Assembly (NCBI RefSeq): GCF_030689645.1
Contig: NZ_JAUYFU010000006.1
Location: forward strand, 22,630-86,629
Direction of reading: 5' to 3'
DNA: 64,000 bases
DNA from: Humidesulfovibrio sp.
Lineage (GTDB): Bacteria > Desulfobacterota > Desulfovibrionia > Desulfovibrionales > Desulfovibrionaceae
Shown: positions 26,779 to 38,400 of the stretch, in pieces
Numbering within the stretch: the stretch's first letter is position 1
How the letters are laid out: each line of letters starts with the position of its first letter
Made by a program: the position numbers and the translations under genes
The notes under the pieces: model-generated
The model's input: only the letters and a program-made list of their open reading frames with translations
The model's database searches: none
Told to the model about the DNA's origin: nothing

Positions 26779-27108
26779 TGTTGTCTTTGGCCAGCGCAGG
26801 GCCGGTGGCTTCCGCGTTGTCGGTTGTGGACTCCATTCTGCTTGACGCCTGGGTAGGTTTGACCGGCCGAAGGGGGCTTCTGCCGCTGCTTACAATGGTT
26901 AGCGCCAGTGAAACCCCTTTCCCTGCTGTCTCAGCGTCTCTCCGCTTCCTCTCCCGCAATGAGACGGAATGATTGCTCATCCCTTCGAAACCTACAAATC
27001 TTACACAAATCTTACACCGCACCTCTAATTTCCTACACCTCTCTTACTCGGGCAGTGCTATTCCTCCACACAAGAACCCGGCGTGATGCTGGGAGGAGGC
27101 ATGCAAAC
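26779..27108 (+). promoter_or_regulatory. kdp upstream region with tandem 11-bp repeats
   Basis: This 330-base gap should carry the kdp promoter. The unit ACAAATCTTAC is repeated exactly at 26994 and 27005, a period of 11 bases or one helical turn. A degenerate third unit (TTTCCTACAC) lies near 27030. That layout suits a response regulator dimer such as KdpE binding in tandem on one face of the DNA. No strong -35/-10 pair was identified, and the sequence differs from the AT-rich KdpE site of E. coli. Confidence 0.5.
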
Positions 27109-27225
27109 ATGGAATTGTTGAACAACCCCTCCGACCTCGCCTGCGGCCTGTTGGCCCTGTTTGCGGTGGCGGCCACCCTTGGCCTCGTGCGGCTGGTGGA
27201 GCGCGTGCGGGAGATAGGCTCATGA
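27109..27225 (+). CDS. 38-residue membrane peptide heading the kdp operon
   Basis: A short protein with one predicted membrane helix (CGLLALFAVAATLGLVRLV, about residues 12-30) and a charged end (ERVREIGS). A very strong ribosome site, GGAGGAGG, lies about 10 bases before the ATG, and the stop overlaps the kdpF start (ATGA at 27222-27225). Size and position resemble KdpF, yet KdpF itself follows. It could be a second KdpF-like stabiliser of the KdpA channel. I know of no name for it. Confidence 0.7.
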   Translation: MELLNNPSDLACGLLALFAVAATLGLVRLVERVREIGS

Positions 27226-27314
27226 GCGCCATCACCATTCTCGCAGGCATAGTGGTGCTGGCACTGCTGGCCTACCTCGGCGTGGCCCTGCTGAACCCGG
27301 AGGCCTTCGAATGA
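27222..27314 (+). CDS. kdpF: K+-transporting ATPase small subunit KdpF
   Basis: A 30-residue single-helix peptide (ITILAGIVVLALLAYLGVAL) ending LLNPEAFE, the recognisable KdpF pattern of a helix followed by Leu/Pro/Glu-x-Phe. It stabilises the KdpABC complex in the membrane. It is translationally coupled on both sides: its ATG overlaps the previous stop, and its TGA (27312-27314) overlaps the kdpA ATG at 27311. It is shorter than most gene finders report. Confidence 0.9.
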   Translation: MSAITILAGIVVLALLAYLGVALLNPEAFE

Positions 27315-29089
27315 TGTCCGCCATAGACTTTGCGCAGCTTTGCGTTTTCCTTGTACTCCTGCTGGGCCTGTCCTGGCCACTGGGCAAACACATGGCCGCC
27401 GTGCTTGAGGGCCGCGACCACCCCCTTGCCCGCGTTCTTGGCTGGCTGGAGCGAGGTCTGTACCGCGTCTGCGGCGTTGATCCGGCCCAGGAGATGGACT
27501 GGAAGATGTACGCATTGGCCATGTTCTTGTTCAATATGGTCGGCTTCGCCGCGTTGTATATTCTGCTCCGTGCTCAAGCCTTGCTTCCCCTCAACTCGGT
27601 AGGCCTGGCGGGCATGGCGCCGGACCTGGCCTTCAACACGGCCATGAGCTTCACCACCAACACCAACTGGCAGGCCTACGGCGGCGAGAGCGCTGTGAGC
27701 CACCTGACCCAGATGCTGGGCCTCACCGTGCACAACTTCGTGTCTGCGGCCACAGGCATTGCGGTACTGACGGCGCTTATCCGGGGCCTCACCCGGCGCG
27801 AGACGCGCGCAATCGGCAATTTCTGGGCCGACCTGGTTCGCTCCACACTGTACATCCTGCTGCCGCTGGCTATGGTCTTGTCCCTGGCGCTTTGCTGGCA
27901 GGGCGTGCCCCAGACCTTCGCAGGCGCGGTGAACGCCACGCTTACCGAGTCCGTGGCCTATGAGATCCCGCCCAGCGCGGACGACTTCAAGGCCGACCCC
28001 ACGCTCAAGCCTGCGCCCGTCACAGCCACGGAGCAGACCATCATGCGCGGGCCCATAGCCTCGCAGGAGGCCATCAAGATGCTGGGCACCAACGGCGGCG
28101 GCTTCTTCAACGCCAACAGCGCCCATCCGTACGAGAATCCCACTCCGCTTTCGAACCTTTTGGAGATGCTGGCCATCCTCATCATTCCGGCGGGCCTGTG
28201 CCACGCTTTTGGCCGTATGGTGAACGACAAGCGCCAGGGGTGGGTGCTGATCTATGCCATGACGACACTTTTCTTGGGTTTTATTGTCTTGTGCTGGTGG
28301 GCCGAAAGTCAGGGCGTGCCCCAGGTGGCGGCCATCACCGGGGGACCATTCACAGGGAACATGGAGGGCAAGGAGCTGCGCTTCGGCATTCTGAACTCCG
28401 CGCTCTTCGCCACCGTCACCACAGCCGCCTCCTGCGGCGCGGTGAACGCCATGCACGACTCCTTCACGCCCCTTGGCGGCATGGTCCCCATGGTGCTCAT
28501 GCAGCTGGGCGAGGTTGTGTTCGGCGGCGTGGGCAGCGGGCTTTACGGCATGCTGGTGTTCGCCATCATCGCGGTGTTCGTGGCCGGACTCATGGTGGGC
28601 CGTACGCCGGAATACCTGGGCAAGAAGATCGAGGCTTTTGAAACCAAGATGTGCTCCGTCATCATCATGATGCCGCTCTTTGGCGTGCTCATGGGCACGG
28701 CCTGGGCGGTGCTGACAGAGCTGGGGCGCGGGGCCGTGGCCAACCCCGGCGCGCATGGATTCAGTGAGATTCTGTACGCCTTCTCGAGCATGGCCAACAA
28801 CAACGGCAGCGCCTTTGCGGGGCTTTCCGCCAATAACGCGCTGTACAACCTGCTGGGCGGATTCGTCATGTTCACCAGCCGCTTCTGGCTGGCCATCCCG
28901 GTGCTGGCCCTGGCCGGTTCGCTGGCGGGCAAGAAGATGGTTCCTGCAAGCGCGGGCACCCTGCCCACGCACAAGCCGCTGTTCTGCGGCCTGCTTGTAT
29001 CGGTGGTGCTCGTGGTGGGCGCGCTGACCTTCATCCCGGCCTTGGCCCTTGGCCCCATCGTGGAACACCTTCAGATGCTCGGGCGCTAG
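27311..29089 (+). CDS. kdpA: K+-transporting ATPase channel subunit KdpA
   Basis: A 592-residue potassium channel-like subunit of the KdpFABC pump, with about ten membrane helices. The selectivity-filter loops are recognisable as [39 protein letters not shown] and [13 protein letters not shown]. It binds K+ and passes it to KdpB. Length is slightly above the E. coli protein (557). Two in-frame ATGs begin the gene (MMSA); the first overlaps the kdpF stop. The complete set kdpF-A-B-C-D-E follows in one direction. Confidence 0.97.
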   Translation: MMSAIDFAQLCVFLVLLLGLSWPLGKHMAAVLEGRDHPLARVLGWLERGLYRVCGVDPAQEMDWKMYALAMFLFNMVGFAALYILLRAQALLPLNSVGLAGMAPDLAFNTAMSFTTNTNWQAYGGESAVSHLTQMLGLTVHNFVSAATGIAVLTALIRGLTRRETRAIGNFWADLVRSTLYILLPLAMVLSLALCWQGVPQTFAGAVNATLTESVAYEIPPSADDFKADPTLKPAPVTATEQTIMRGPIASQEAIKMLGTNGGGFFNANSAHPYENPTPLSNLLEMLAILIIPAGLCHAFGRMVNDKRQGWVLIYAMTTLFLGFIVLCWWAESQGVPQVAAITGGPFTGNMEGKELRFGILNSALFATVTTAASCGAVNAMHDSFTPLGGMVPMVLMQLGEVVFGGVGSGLYGMLVFAIIAVFVAGLMVGRTPEYLGKKIEAFETKMCSVIIMMPLFGVLMGTAWAVLTELGRGAVANPGAHGFSEILYAFSSMANNNGSAFAGLSANNALYNLLGGFVMFTSRFWLAIPVLALAGSLAGKKMVPASAGTLPTHKPLFCGLLVSVVLVVGALTFIPALALGPIVEHLQMLGR

Positions 29090-29103
29090 CCCTGCCAAGG
29101 AGC

Positions 29104-31224
29104 ATGAATCATATGACCATCAAGGCACAGAAATCCGCCGGGCGTCCTCTCTTCGACCCGGCCATCGTGCGGGCCGCCGCGCTGGACTCCTTCCGCAAGC
29201 TGGACCCGCGCGTTCAGGTGCGCAATCCCGTCATGTTCACCGTGTACATTGGCAGCATGCTGACCACCGTGCTGTTCCTTCAGGCCGGCTTTCTCGAATG
29301 GACGGGCGGCACGGGCGAGGAAAAGGCGAGTTTCATCCTGGCCATTTCGCTATGGCTGTGGTTCACGGTCATCTTCGCCAACTTTGCCGAGGCCATGGCC
29401 GAGGGGCGTGGCAAGGCCCAGGCGGCGACGTTGCGCCAGGCCAGGGCCGAGACTCCGGCCCGCAGGCTCATGGGCGAATCCCGCGATTCCGCCAGCGAGA
29501 GCGTGTCCTCCACGGCCCTGCGCAAGAGCGACATCGTGCTTGTTCAGACCGGCGAGACCATCCCCTGCGACGGCGAAATCATTGACGGCGTGGCGTCAGT
29601 CGACGAGAGCGCCATCACCGGCGAGAGCGCGCCCGTCATCCGCGAGGCCGGTGGCGACCGGAGCGCCGTCACTGGCGGCACGCGGGTGCTGTCCGACTCT
29701 ATCGTGGTGCGCATCAGCGCCGACCCCGGCGAGACCTTTCTTGACCGCATGATCAGCATGGTGGAGGGGGCCAAGCGCCGCAAGACGCCAAACGAGATCG
29801 CCCTGAACATCCTGCTCGCCGCGCTCACCATCATCTTCCTGCTGGTGTGCGCCACCCTGCTGCCTTTCTCGTTGTACAGCGTTAACGCCGCAGGCAAGGG
29901 GACGGCCATCACCATCACGGTTTTGACCGCGCTCTTCGTCTGCCTCGCGCCAACCACCATCGGCGGTCTTTTGTCCTCCATAGGCATCGCAGGCATGGAC
30001 AGGCTCATCCAGGCCAACGTCATCGCCATGAGCGGCCGTGCGGTGGAGGCCGCCGGCGACGTTGACGTGCTCCTGCTCGACAAAACCGGAACCATCACTC
30101 TGGGCAATCGCCAGGCTTCGGCCTTCCTGCCCGCGCCGGGCGTCACCGAGGCCGAACTGGCCGATGCGGCGCAGCTCTCCAGTTTGGTGGACGAGACCCC
30201 GGAGGGCCGCAGCATCGTGGTGCTGGCCAAGGAGAAGTTCGGCATTCGCCAGCGCGACGTGGGAAGCCTTGGCGCAACCTTCATCCCCTTCACCGCCCAA
30301 ACGCGCATGAGCGGAGTGAACCTTCCTGGAAGCAGAAGCCTGCTCAAGGGCGCGCCGGACGCCATCGAGCGCCTGGTGGCCGATGCGGGCGGCGTGTTTC
30401 CAGAGGCTGTCGCCGGATTCGTGCAGGACATCGCCTCAGAGGGCGGCACCCCGCTGCTCGTGGCGGAGAAGACCCAGGGCCGCGTGCGGGTTCTGGGAGC
30501 CGTGGGGCTCAAGGACATCGTCAAGGGCGGCATCCGCGAGAAATTCGCGGAACTCCGGCGCATGGGCATCAAGACGATAATGGTCACGGGCGACAACCCG
30601 CTCACCGCTGCGGCCATCGCCGCCGAGGCCGGGGTGGACGACTTCCTGGCCGAGGCCAAGCCCGAGACCAAGCTGGCGCTTATCCGCAAGATACAGGCCG
30701 AGGGACGGCTGGTGGCCATGACCGGCGACGGCACCAACGACGCCCCGGCGCTGGCCCAGGCCGACGTGGGCGTGGCCATGAACACCGGCACCCAGGCCGC
30801 CAAGGAGGCCGGGAACATGGTGGACCTGGACTCCAGCCCCACCAAGCTCATGGAGATCGTGCAGATCGGCAAGCAGCTCCTCATGACGCGCGGGGCGCTC
30901 ACCACCTTCAGCATATCCAACGACATCGCCAAGTATTTCGCCGTCATCCCGGCAGCCTTTGTGGGCACGTACCCGGCCTTGGGGGCACTCAACGTCATGG
31001 GTCTCGCCACCCCGCAGAGCGCCATCCTCTCGGCGGTCATCTTCAACGCGCTCGTAATCGTGGGGCTCATCCCGCTGGCCCTGCGCGGCGTAGCCTACAA
31101 GCCCGCTGGGGCGGGCACAGTGCTGCGCGACAACCTCATCATCTACGGCGGCGGCGGACTCATCGTCCCCTTCGTGGGCATCAAGCTCATCGATATGGCG
31201 CTTTCAGCCTGCGGCCTGGCATAA
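29104..31224 (+). CDS. kdpB: K+-transporting P-type ATPase subunit KdpB
   Basis: A 706-residue P-type ATPase that powers K+ uptake. The phosphorylated aspartate lies in [13 protein letters not shown], the actuator motif is ITGESAPV, and the hinge is [16 protein letters not shown]. Seven helices and the cytoplasmic domains are in the family order. It starts 14 bases after kdpA with AAGGAGC upstream. Confidence 0.98.
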   Translation: MNHMTIKAQKSAGRPLFDPAIVRAAALDSFRKLDPRVQVRNPVMFTVYIGSMLTTVLFLQAGFLEWTGGTGEEKASFILAISLWLWFTVIFANFAEAMAEGRGKAQAATLRQARAETPARRLMGESRDSASESVSSTALRKSDIVLVQTGETIPCDGEIIDGVASVDESAITGESAPVIREAGGDRSAVTGGTRVLSDSIVVRISADPGETFLDRMISMVEGAKRRKTPNEIALNILLAALTIIFLLVCATLLPFSLYSVNAAGKGTAITITVLTALFVCLAPTTIGGLLSSIGIAGMDRLIQANVIAMSGRAVEAAGDVDVLLLDKTGTITLGNRQASAFLPAPGVTEAELADAAQLSSLVDETPEGRSIVVLAKEKFGIRQRDVGSLGATFIPFTAQTRMSGVNLPGSRSLLKGAPDAIERLVADAGGVFPEAVAGFVQDIASEGGTPLLVAEKTQGRVRVLGAVGLKDIVKGGIREKFAELRRMGIKTIMVTGDNPLTAAAIAAEAGVDDFLAEAKPETKLALIRKIQAEGRLVAMTGDGTNDAPALAQADVGVAMNTGTQAAKEAGNMVDLDSSPTKLMEIVQIGKQLLMTRGALTTFSISNDIAKYFAVIPAAFVGTYPALGALNVMGLATPQSAILSAVIFNALVIVGLIPLALRGVAYKPAGAGTVLRDNLIIYGGGGLIVPFVGIKLIDMALSACGLA

Positions 31225-31234
31225 GGAGGACATC

Positions 31235-31840
31235 ATGATCCGCGACATCCTGCACACCCTGCGCCCCGCCTGCCTCATGCTTGTGGCGTTGTCCCTCATC
31301 TCAGGCCTTGCCTACCCGGCAATGGTGACGGGCATGGCCCAGGCGCTCTTCCCGCGTCAGGCCAACGGCAGTCTTGTCACTTCCGGCGGCAAGGTCGTCG
31401 GGGCCGAACTCATCGGCCAGCAGTTCAGCGGCCCCGGCATGTTCTGGGGCCGGCCTTCGGCCACATCACCGCAACCGTACAACGCGGCGGCCAGCGGCGG
31501 ATCCAACCTTGGTCCCACCAACCCGCAACGGCTCAAGAACGTGGCCGAGCGCGCCGAGGCCCTCCGCAACACTCACGGCGATGGGCCTGTGCCCCAGGAA
31601 CTGGTGGCAGCCTCGGGGTCGGGGCTTGATCCGCACATCAGCCCGGCGGCGGCTCAGTATCAGTTGGTGCGGGTGGCGCGGGAACGCGGCCTGGATGAGC
31701 CGTCCGTGCGCGCCCTGGTGGCCAAGCGCACAGAAGGCCGCCAACTGGGCTTCCTGGGCGAGGAGCGGGTGAACGTTCTGATGCTTAACCGGGACCTTGA
31801 TTCGCTTGCCGGAAAAGCCCAGAATACGGGCAAGCAATAG
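31235..31840 (+). CDS. kdpC: K+-transporting ATPase subunit KdpC
   Basis: A 201-residue subunit with one N-terminal helix ([20 protein letters not shown]) and an extracytoplasmic domain that has the KdpC marks [35 protein letters not shown] and [14 protein letters not shown]. It stabilises the complex and raises its affinity for ATP. AAGGAGG lies 5 bases before the ATG. Confidence 0.97.
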   Translation: MIRDILHTLRPACLMLVALSLISGLAYPAMVTGMAQALFPRQANGSLVTSGGKVVGAELIGQQFSGPGMFWGRPSATSPQPYNAAASGGSNLGPTNPQRLKNVAERAEALRNTHGDGPVPQELVAASGSGLDPHISPAAAQYQLVRVARERGLDEPSVRALVAKRTEGRQLGFLGEERVNVLMLNRDLDSLAGKAQNTGKQ

Positions 31841-31855
31841 GCCTGGGAGCCAAAC

Positions 31856-34600
31856 ATGAACGAAGTCAGAAACGGCGCACGCCGCCCTGACCCCGAAGCG
31901 CTGCTGGCGCTGGCGGATAGAGAGGACAAGCGCCGCAGGCGCGGGAAGCTGCGCATCTTCTTCGGCGCTGCGCCCGGCGTGGGCAAGACCTACTCCATGC
32001 TTACCGAGGCCTACACCCAGCAGGCTGAAGGGCGAGACGTGCTGGCCGGAGTGGTGGAGACCCATGGCCGGGGCGAGACCGAGGCGCTCTTGGCCGGACT
32101 GGAGCTGCTGCCCCGCGTGCAGGTTGAGTACAAGGGCCACACGCTCACCGAGTTCGACCTGGACGGGGCGCTGGCCCGCAGGCCCGCCCTGGTGCTTGTG
32201 GACGAGCTGGCCCACACCAACGCGCCGGACTCTCGCCACGAGAAGCGCTGGCAGGACGTGTTGGAGCTGCTCGACCACAACATTGACGTCTACACCACGA
32301 TGAACGTGCAGCATGTGGAGAGCATCTCCGACGTGGTGTCGCAGATCACCGGCATTCCCGTGCGCGAGACCGTGCCCGATTCCATGCTGGAGCAGGCCGA
32401 GGAACTCGTGCTGGTGGACTTGCCCCCGGACGACCTCCTGAAGCGCCTGCGCGAAGGCAAGGTGTACATCCCGCGCCAGGCCGAGGCCGCAGAGAAGAAC
32501 TTCTTCCGCCCCGGCAACATCACCGCCCTGCGCGAGCTGGCCCTGCGCGTGGTGGCCGACCGCGTGAACACCGAAGTATGCGTCTACCGCAAGGGCCAGG
32601 CAATCGAGGTCACCTGGCCCACCTCGGGCAGGCTGCTGGTTTGCGTGGGCCCCAGCCCCACCTCGGCCCGGCTCGTGCGGGCCACCAAGCGCATGGCCGC
32701 CAGCCAGCACGCCCAGTGGATAGCGGCCTATGTGGAGACGCAGCCGCTTTCCCCCTCGGATCCGCGACACAACCAGGTGGTGCAAAACCTGCGCCTGGCC
32801 GAGCGGCTGGGCGCGGAGGTGGTCACGCTTTCGGGCCGGAGCATTACCGAGGAGATCCTGACCCTGGCGCGCTCCCGCAACATCTCGACCATCGTCATAG
32901 GCAAGCCGGTGCGCCCAAGGCTCATGGACATGGTGCTCGGCAGCCCGGTGGATGATCTCATCCGCAGGAGCGCCGAGATCGACGTGCAGGTCATCCGGGG
33001 GGACGAGGGCGACGGCCCAAGGCCCCAGGCCGCGCCTGCCAGGCCTTCGCCCGTGGACTGGAAGGGATACGGCCAGAGCCTGCTCGCCGTGACCGTCTGC
33101 TCCGCCCTGTGCTTCATCATGTTCCCGTACTTCGAGCTGGCCAACCTCATCATGGTCTATCTCGTGGGCACCATGTACATCGCCAGCCGCCACGGCCAGG
33201 GGCCGGGCATCCTGTCCTCGGCCCTGGGGGTGCTCTGCTTCGACGTGCTCTTCGTGCCTCCGCTTTTCAGCCTGGCCGTCTCCGATACACAGTACCTGTT
33301 CACCTTCGCCATCATGTTCGTGGTTGCCCTGGTCATGAGCCGCCTCACGGCGCAGGTGCGTCAGCAGGCAGAGGCCGCCCGAGCCCGCGAGGCCCGTACT
33401 CAGGTGGTGCTGGCCCTCTCCCGCGAGCTGGCCGCCTCGCGCGGGACGGAAAGGCTTCTGCGCATCGCCATCGAGCACCTGTCCCAGTTGTTCGTGTGCA
33501 GAGCTCTGGCCTTCCTGCCCGACTACGAGGGGCATCTCAAGGAGCACGTGGGCGACAAGGACGCCTTTCGCGTCACCAATAAGGGTGAAAGCGTGGCCCA
33601 GTGGGTCTTCGCCAATGGGCAGCCCGCAGGGCTTGGCACCAGCACCCTGCCCACCAGCGGCGCGCTGTATGTGCCGTTCGTGGGCCTCAAAGGCACCCTG
33701 GGCGTGCTGGGCCTGCGGCCCGAGACCGAGGGCGCGCTGTTTTCGCCCGAGCAGACGCACATGATCGAGACCCTGGCCCGGCAGGTGGCGCTCGCCCTGG
33801 AGGTGGAGCGGCTGGAAACCGAGAGCCTGCACGCCCAGATGGAGGCCGAGACCGAGCGCCTCAAGGCCTCGCTCTTGTCCTCCGTCACCCACGACCTGCA
33901 AACCCCGTTGGCGGCCATCATGGGCTCGGCGGACAGTTTGGCCGCCGTGGGCGAGACCCTGGCCACCGAGCAGCGCCGGGCGCTTGCCGTGAACATCTAC
34001 GACGAGGCCGAGCGCCTGTCCCGGCTCATCTCCAATCTGTTGCGCATGACCAAGCTTGAGTCCGGCACCTTGAAGCCCGACCTGCAACTCCAATCCATTG
34101 AGGAGCCCCTGGGCGCAGCCCTTAGGCTGGTGGAGAAGCACCTGGCCGGGCGTGAGCTGCAGATGGACGTCCCGGGGGACCTGCCTCTTGTGGAAGTGGA
34201 CGGGGTGCTCATGGAGCAGCTCCTGCTGAACCTCTTGGAGAATGCCGCTAAGTACACGCCCCAGGGTTCGCCCGTGGCCATCGCCGCTCGGGCCGCCCGG
34301 AACAGCGGCGGCGGCGTGGAGATCGAGGTGGCGGACAGGGGACCAGGACTGGCGCCGGACGAGAGGGAAAAGGTCTTTGACCTGTTCTATCAGGGACAGG
34401 GGGCTGGCGGTCCGACTGGCGGGCGCAAGGGCTACGGCATTGGCCTGGCCATCTGCCGGGCCATTGCACAGGTGCATGGCGGGGCCATCCGGGCGGAGAA
34501 CCGCGCAGACGGCGGAGCCGCGTTCATCGTGACCCTGCCCGCGCCGCGCAAACGCCTGCTGCCCGACCAGGATGCTGACAAGGACGAGGAGGCTTCGTGA
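31856..34600 (+). CDS. kdpD: Osmosensitive K+ sensor histidine kinase KdpD
   Basis: A 914-residue sensor kinase. The N-terminal KdpD domain has the Walker A GAAPGVGKTYSML, then a universal-stress-type domain, four membrane helices (DUF4118, about 405-500), a GAF-like region, and the kinase core with phospho-accepting histidine in SVTHDLQTPLA, the N box LLLNLLENAAKYTP and G boxes ADRGPGLAP and GIGLAICRAIA. It senses low K+ or osmotic stress and phosphorylates KdpE. Its stop overlaps the kdpE GTG. The full-length form, not the truncated one of some bacteria, is present. Confidence 0.97.
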   Translation: MNEVRNGARRPDPEALLALADREDKRRRRGKLRIFFGAAPGVGKTYSMLTEAYTQQAEGRDVLAGVVETHGRGETEALLAGLELLPRVQVEYKGHTLTEFDLDGALARRPALVLVDELAHTNAPDSRHEKRWQDVLELLDHNIDVYTTMNVQHVESISDVVSQITGIPVRETVPDSMLEQAEELVLVDLPPDDLLKRLREGKVYIPRQAEAAEKNFFRPGNITALRELALRVVADRVNTEVCVYRKGQAIEVTWPTSGRLLVCVGPSPTSARLVRATKRMAASQHAQWIAAYVETQPLSPSDPRHNQVVQNLRLAERLGAEVVTLSGRSITEEILTLARSRNISTIVIGKPVRPRLMDMVLGSPVDDLIRRSAEIDVQVIRGDEGDGPRPQAAPARPSPVDWKGYGQSLLAVTVCSALCFIMFPYFELANLIMVYLVGTMYIASRHGQGPGILSSALGVLCFDVLFVPPLFSLAVSDTQYLFTFAIMFVVALVMSRLTAQVRQQAEAARAREARTQVVLALSRELAASRGTERLLRIAIEHLSQLFVCRALAFLPDYEGHLKEHVGDKDAFRVTNKGESVAQWVFANGQPAGLGTSTLPTSGALYVPFVGLKGTLGVLGLRPETEGALFSPEQTHMIETLARQVALALEVERLETESLHAQMEAETERLKASLLSSVTHDLQTPLAAIMGSADSLAAVGETLATEQRRALAVNIYDEAERLSRLISNLLRMTKLESGTLKPDLQLQSIEEPLGAALRLVEKHLAGRELQMDVPGDLPLVEVDGVLMEQLLLNLLENAAKYTPQGSPVAIAARAARNSGGGVEIEVADRGPGLAPDEREKVFDLFYQGQGAGGPTGGRKGYGIGLAICRAIAQVHGGAIRAENRADGGAAFIVTLPAPRKRLLPDQDADKDEEAS

Positions 34601-35307
34601 GTGCGGACAAGATCCCTGTGCTGGTGATCGAGGATGAGGCGCCCATCCGCTGCTTTTTGCGGGCCTACCTGGAAAGCCGGGACTTCAAGCTCATCGAGGC
34701 CGAAAGCGGAGAGGAAGGCCTGGGCCTGGCCGCCTCGCACCAGCCCGCCCTCATCCTGCTTGACCTGGGCCTGCCGGGCATGGACGGGCTGGAGGTCATC
34801 CGGCGCATCCGAGAATGGACGGCCACGCCCATCCTGGTGCTCTCCGCCCGCGGCAAGGAGCAGGACAAAATCGACGCCCTGGACGCCGGGGCCGACGATT
34901 ACCTCATCAAGCCCTTCGGCGTGGGCGAGCTTTCCGCGCGCATGCGCGTGGCCTTGAGGCATGCCGTCCAGAATGGCGGCGGCCTTGCGCCCGACCCCGT
35001 GTTCCGCTGCGGAGAGCTTGTGGTGGACCTGCCCGCGCGCCGGGTCCGCATGGCCGGGCAGGAGGTCCGCCTCACGCCCATTGAATTTAAGCTGCTTGCC
35101 TTTTTGGTGCGCCACGCGGGCAAGGTGGTGACGCACCGCCAGCTCCTCAAGGAGGTATGGGGCAGCGCGCGCGAGGACCAGTCCCACTATCCGCGCATCT
35201 ACGTCCACCAGCTCCGCCACAAAATCGAGCCTGACCCGGCCAGGCCGCGCTTCCTGCGCACGGAGACGGGCATCGGCTATCGTCTGGAAGAGGGCGAAGC
35301 CGTCTGA
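34597..35307 (+). CDS. kdpE: KDP operon response regulator KdpE
   Basis: A 236-residue OmpR-type regulator. The receiver domain has the acidic pocket VIEDEAPIR, phospho-acceptor LILLDLGLPGMDGLEV and the KPF switch (LIKPFGVGEL). A C-terminal winged helix (about 140-235) ends RTETGIGYRLE. The GTG start overlaps the kdpD stop (GTGA). It probably activates the operon through the tandem repeats near 27000. Confidence 0.96.
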   Translation: MSADKIPVLVIEDEAPIRCFLRAYLESRDFKLIEAESGEEGLGLAASHQPALILLDLGLPGMDGLEVIRRIREWTATPILVLSARGKEQDKIDALDAGADDYLIKPFGVGELSARMRVALRHAVQNGGGLAPDPVFRCGELVVDLPARRVRMAGQEVRLTPIEFKLLAFLVRHAGKVVTHRQLLKEVWGSAREDQSHYPRIYVHQLRHKIEPDPARPRFLRTETGIGYRLEEGEAV

Positions 35308-35444
35308 CCGGCATGGCCGCTACAGTGCGCCGGGCCTAAGCGCTCCAGGCCGAAGGGGCAATGGCCGCTGGCCTGACCGTCTGCGCCCGCCGACGGTGAA
35401 GCTCTCTGGCGGGATGAAAGGGGCAAGAGCCCCTCGCTTCGTCT

Positions 35445-38400
35445 TTACCGCTTGTCCTTGGGCCGCACGAGGTCGCGCAGCCCCTGGCGCAGGTCCACCT
35501 TGGACTCGTACTTGCCGGTGCGGATGAGCCCCCAGGCGCGGCTCAGCCAGTCGCGCGCCAGTTCGACGCGGGCGCAGCAGCGCTCGTGCCGGGCCTGGAC
35601 TCCGCCAACAAATCGCCGGTACCAGCCGAAGCGCGACATGCGTCCATGCAGGCGGTTCAGCCCGTTCTCCAGCAACCCGCCAGCCCAGGCCCAGCGCGGG
35701 TGGTTGCGGAGATGGCGCATAAGCCCGGTGAACCCCTTGTCCTTCATGAACTTATTGAAATCATCCATGTAGGTGTAGAACACCGGGGTAAGGTAGAGCG
35801 TCACCACCTGCGAGAGCACCAGGCCGCCCACCACAACTAGGCCAAGGGGCCTGCGCGCCTGGGCGCCAGCGCCAAAGCCCAGGGCGATGGGCATGGCGCC
35901 CATGATGGCGGCCATGGTCGTCATCATGATGGGCCGGAAGCGCACGAGCGAGCCCTCGAAGGCGGCCTCAGCCGGAGGCATTCCAGTCTTCTCGGCCTCT
36001 ATTGCGAAGTCCACCACCATGATGGCGTTTTTCTTCACGATTCCGATGAGCATGATGATGCCCACGAAGCCGTACAGGTTCAGTTCAGCGCCGAAGAGCA
36101 GCAGCGAGAGCAGCCCGCCCATGGCTGCCGAGGGCAGGCCGGACAGGATGGTGATGGGGTGGATGAAGCTCTCATACAGGCAGCCCAGGATGATGTAGAT
36201 GACCACGATGGCCACGAGCAGCAGGAAGCCAGCCGTGCCCATGGACCCCTTGAAGGAGCTTGCCGTGCCCTCGAACACAGCGTTCACTGTGTCGGGCAGG
36301 GTCTTGTGCGAGGTCTCCTGCACGCGGGCCATGGCGTCGCCCAGAGAAACGCCTGGCTCCAGGTCGAAGGAGATGGTGACCGAGGGCAACTGGCCGGAGT
36401 GGGTCACGGTGATGGGGCCGGTGCCTTCCTGCGCGTCCACCAGGGCATCCAGGCGCACCAGCTTGCCGGACTTGGCGCGCACGTACAGCATGGACAGGGC
36501 GCGCGGGTCCTGGCGATACTCCGGCAGCAGCTCAAGGATGACCTTGTAGGAATCGTTCTCCGCATAAATGGTGGAGATCTGCCGCCCGGCATAGGCCGAG
36601 TACAGCGCGGTCTCGATGGCCTCGGCGGTTACGCCCAGGGTGGTGGCCAGGTCGCGGTTGATCTTGAGGTCCACCTGGGGGGCGTTGTTCTGCAGGTCGC
36701 TTGTCACGTGCGCCAGGCCCTTGACCTTGGACAGGGCCAGCACGAGTTCGTTGGAAGCTTTGTAGAGCACGCCTGTATCGGGCGAGAGCAGGGTGAACTG
36801 ATACAAGCCCTTGCTGGGCTTGCCGCTCATGCGGATCATGGGCGGGTTCTGCACAAAGGCCAGAAGCCCCGGCTGAGACTGGAGCTTGGGCTGTATCCGG
36901 GCCAGAACCTGATCCGCAGTGGCTTTGCGATGCTCCTTCAGGAACACGACGGTGTAGCCCTGGTTGGTGGTGCCGGTGCCCACAACCTGGATGACGTCGC
37001 GCACGTCCGGGTCCGCAAGCAGCAGGGGGGTGAGGGCGTTCTGGGCCTTGGCCTGGTCATCGAAGGAGACGCCCTGTGGGCCTTCCACGATGCCGAAGAG
37101 GTAGCCCATGTCGTCCGAGGGCAGAAAGCCCTTGGGCACCAGCACGAAGAGTACGATGGTGGCTAGAAAGAGCACGCCTGAGGCAATCATGGTCTTGCGG
37201 CGATGGTCCAGGGCGTAGTGCAGGGTGCGGCGGTAAAAGGCCAGCACCTTGTCGAACAGCGGGTCCCTGTGCTCCAGGTGGCTGCCGGATTTGAGCCAGC
37301 GGGAGCAGAGCATGGGCGTGAGCGTAAGCGACACCAGACCGGACACGAGAATGGCCGCCGTGATGACAACAGCAAATTCATTCAGGATTCTCCCGATGAT
37401 GCCCGGCATGAACAGGATTGGCACGAACACAACGGCCAGCGAGATGGTCATGGACAGGATGGTGGGGCCGATCTCCTTGGCGCCGTCCAGGGCGGCCTCC
37501 ATGGGCGATTTGCCCATTTCCATGTGCCGCACCACGTTCTCCAGCATGACGATGGCGTCGTCCACCACAAAGCCCACGGCCAGGGTGAGGGCCATGAGCG
37601 AGAAGTTGTCCAGGGTGAAGCGCATGAAGTACATCACCGCAAAGGTGGACACGATGGAGAAGGGAATGGCCACCGCGGAGATCACCGTGCCGGGGATGTT
37701 GCGCAAAAACAGAAACACCACGAGCACCACCAGGGCCACGGAAAGTCCGAGGGTGAACTTCACGTCGTCCACGGATTCCTTGATGGGCTTGCTCATGTCG
37801 TAGGTCTCGCGCAGCTCGATGGCCGCCGGAAGCTGCCTGCGGATGAGGGGCAGCTGGGCGTTGATGCGGTTCACCACGTCGATGGTGTTGCTGCCGGGCT
37901 GGCGCTTGATGGCCAGGAAGATGGTCTTTTCGTTGTTCAGCCAGGAGCCGGTCTTGACGCTCTTGGCGCTGTCCTGCACCCGCCCCAGGTCCTCCAGGCG
38001 CACGGGCATGTTGTCGTTGTAAGCAACGATGACCGGGCTGTACTTGTCTGCGCGTTTCAGCTGTCCGTCGGCGTCCAGGTTGGTCTGCATGTGCGGACCG
38101 TCCAGGCTGCCCATGGGCAGGTTCACGTTCTCCGCCGCAATGGCGTTGGCCACCTCGTCGAGGCCGATGCCCATTGCGCCGAGCTTGCGCGGGTCCAATT
38201 GGATCCGCACGGCGTATTGCTGCTCGCCGTAAAGCTGCACCTTGGCCACGCCGGGAATCATGGAGATGGTCTGGGTGACGAAGGTCGTGGCGTAGTCGTT
38301 CACCGTATGCAGCGGCAGCGATTTGGAGCTGATGGCCATCCAGAGGATGGGCGAATCCGCCGGGTTGACCTTCTCGAAGGTGGGCTCGTCGGTCATGGTG

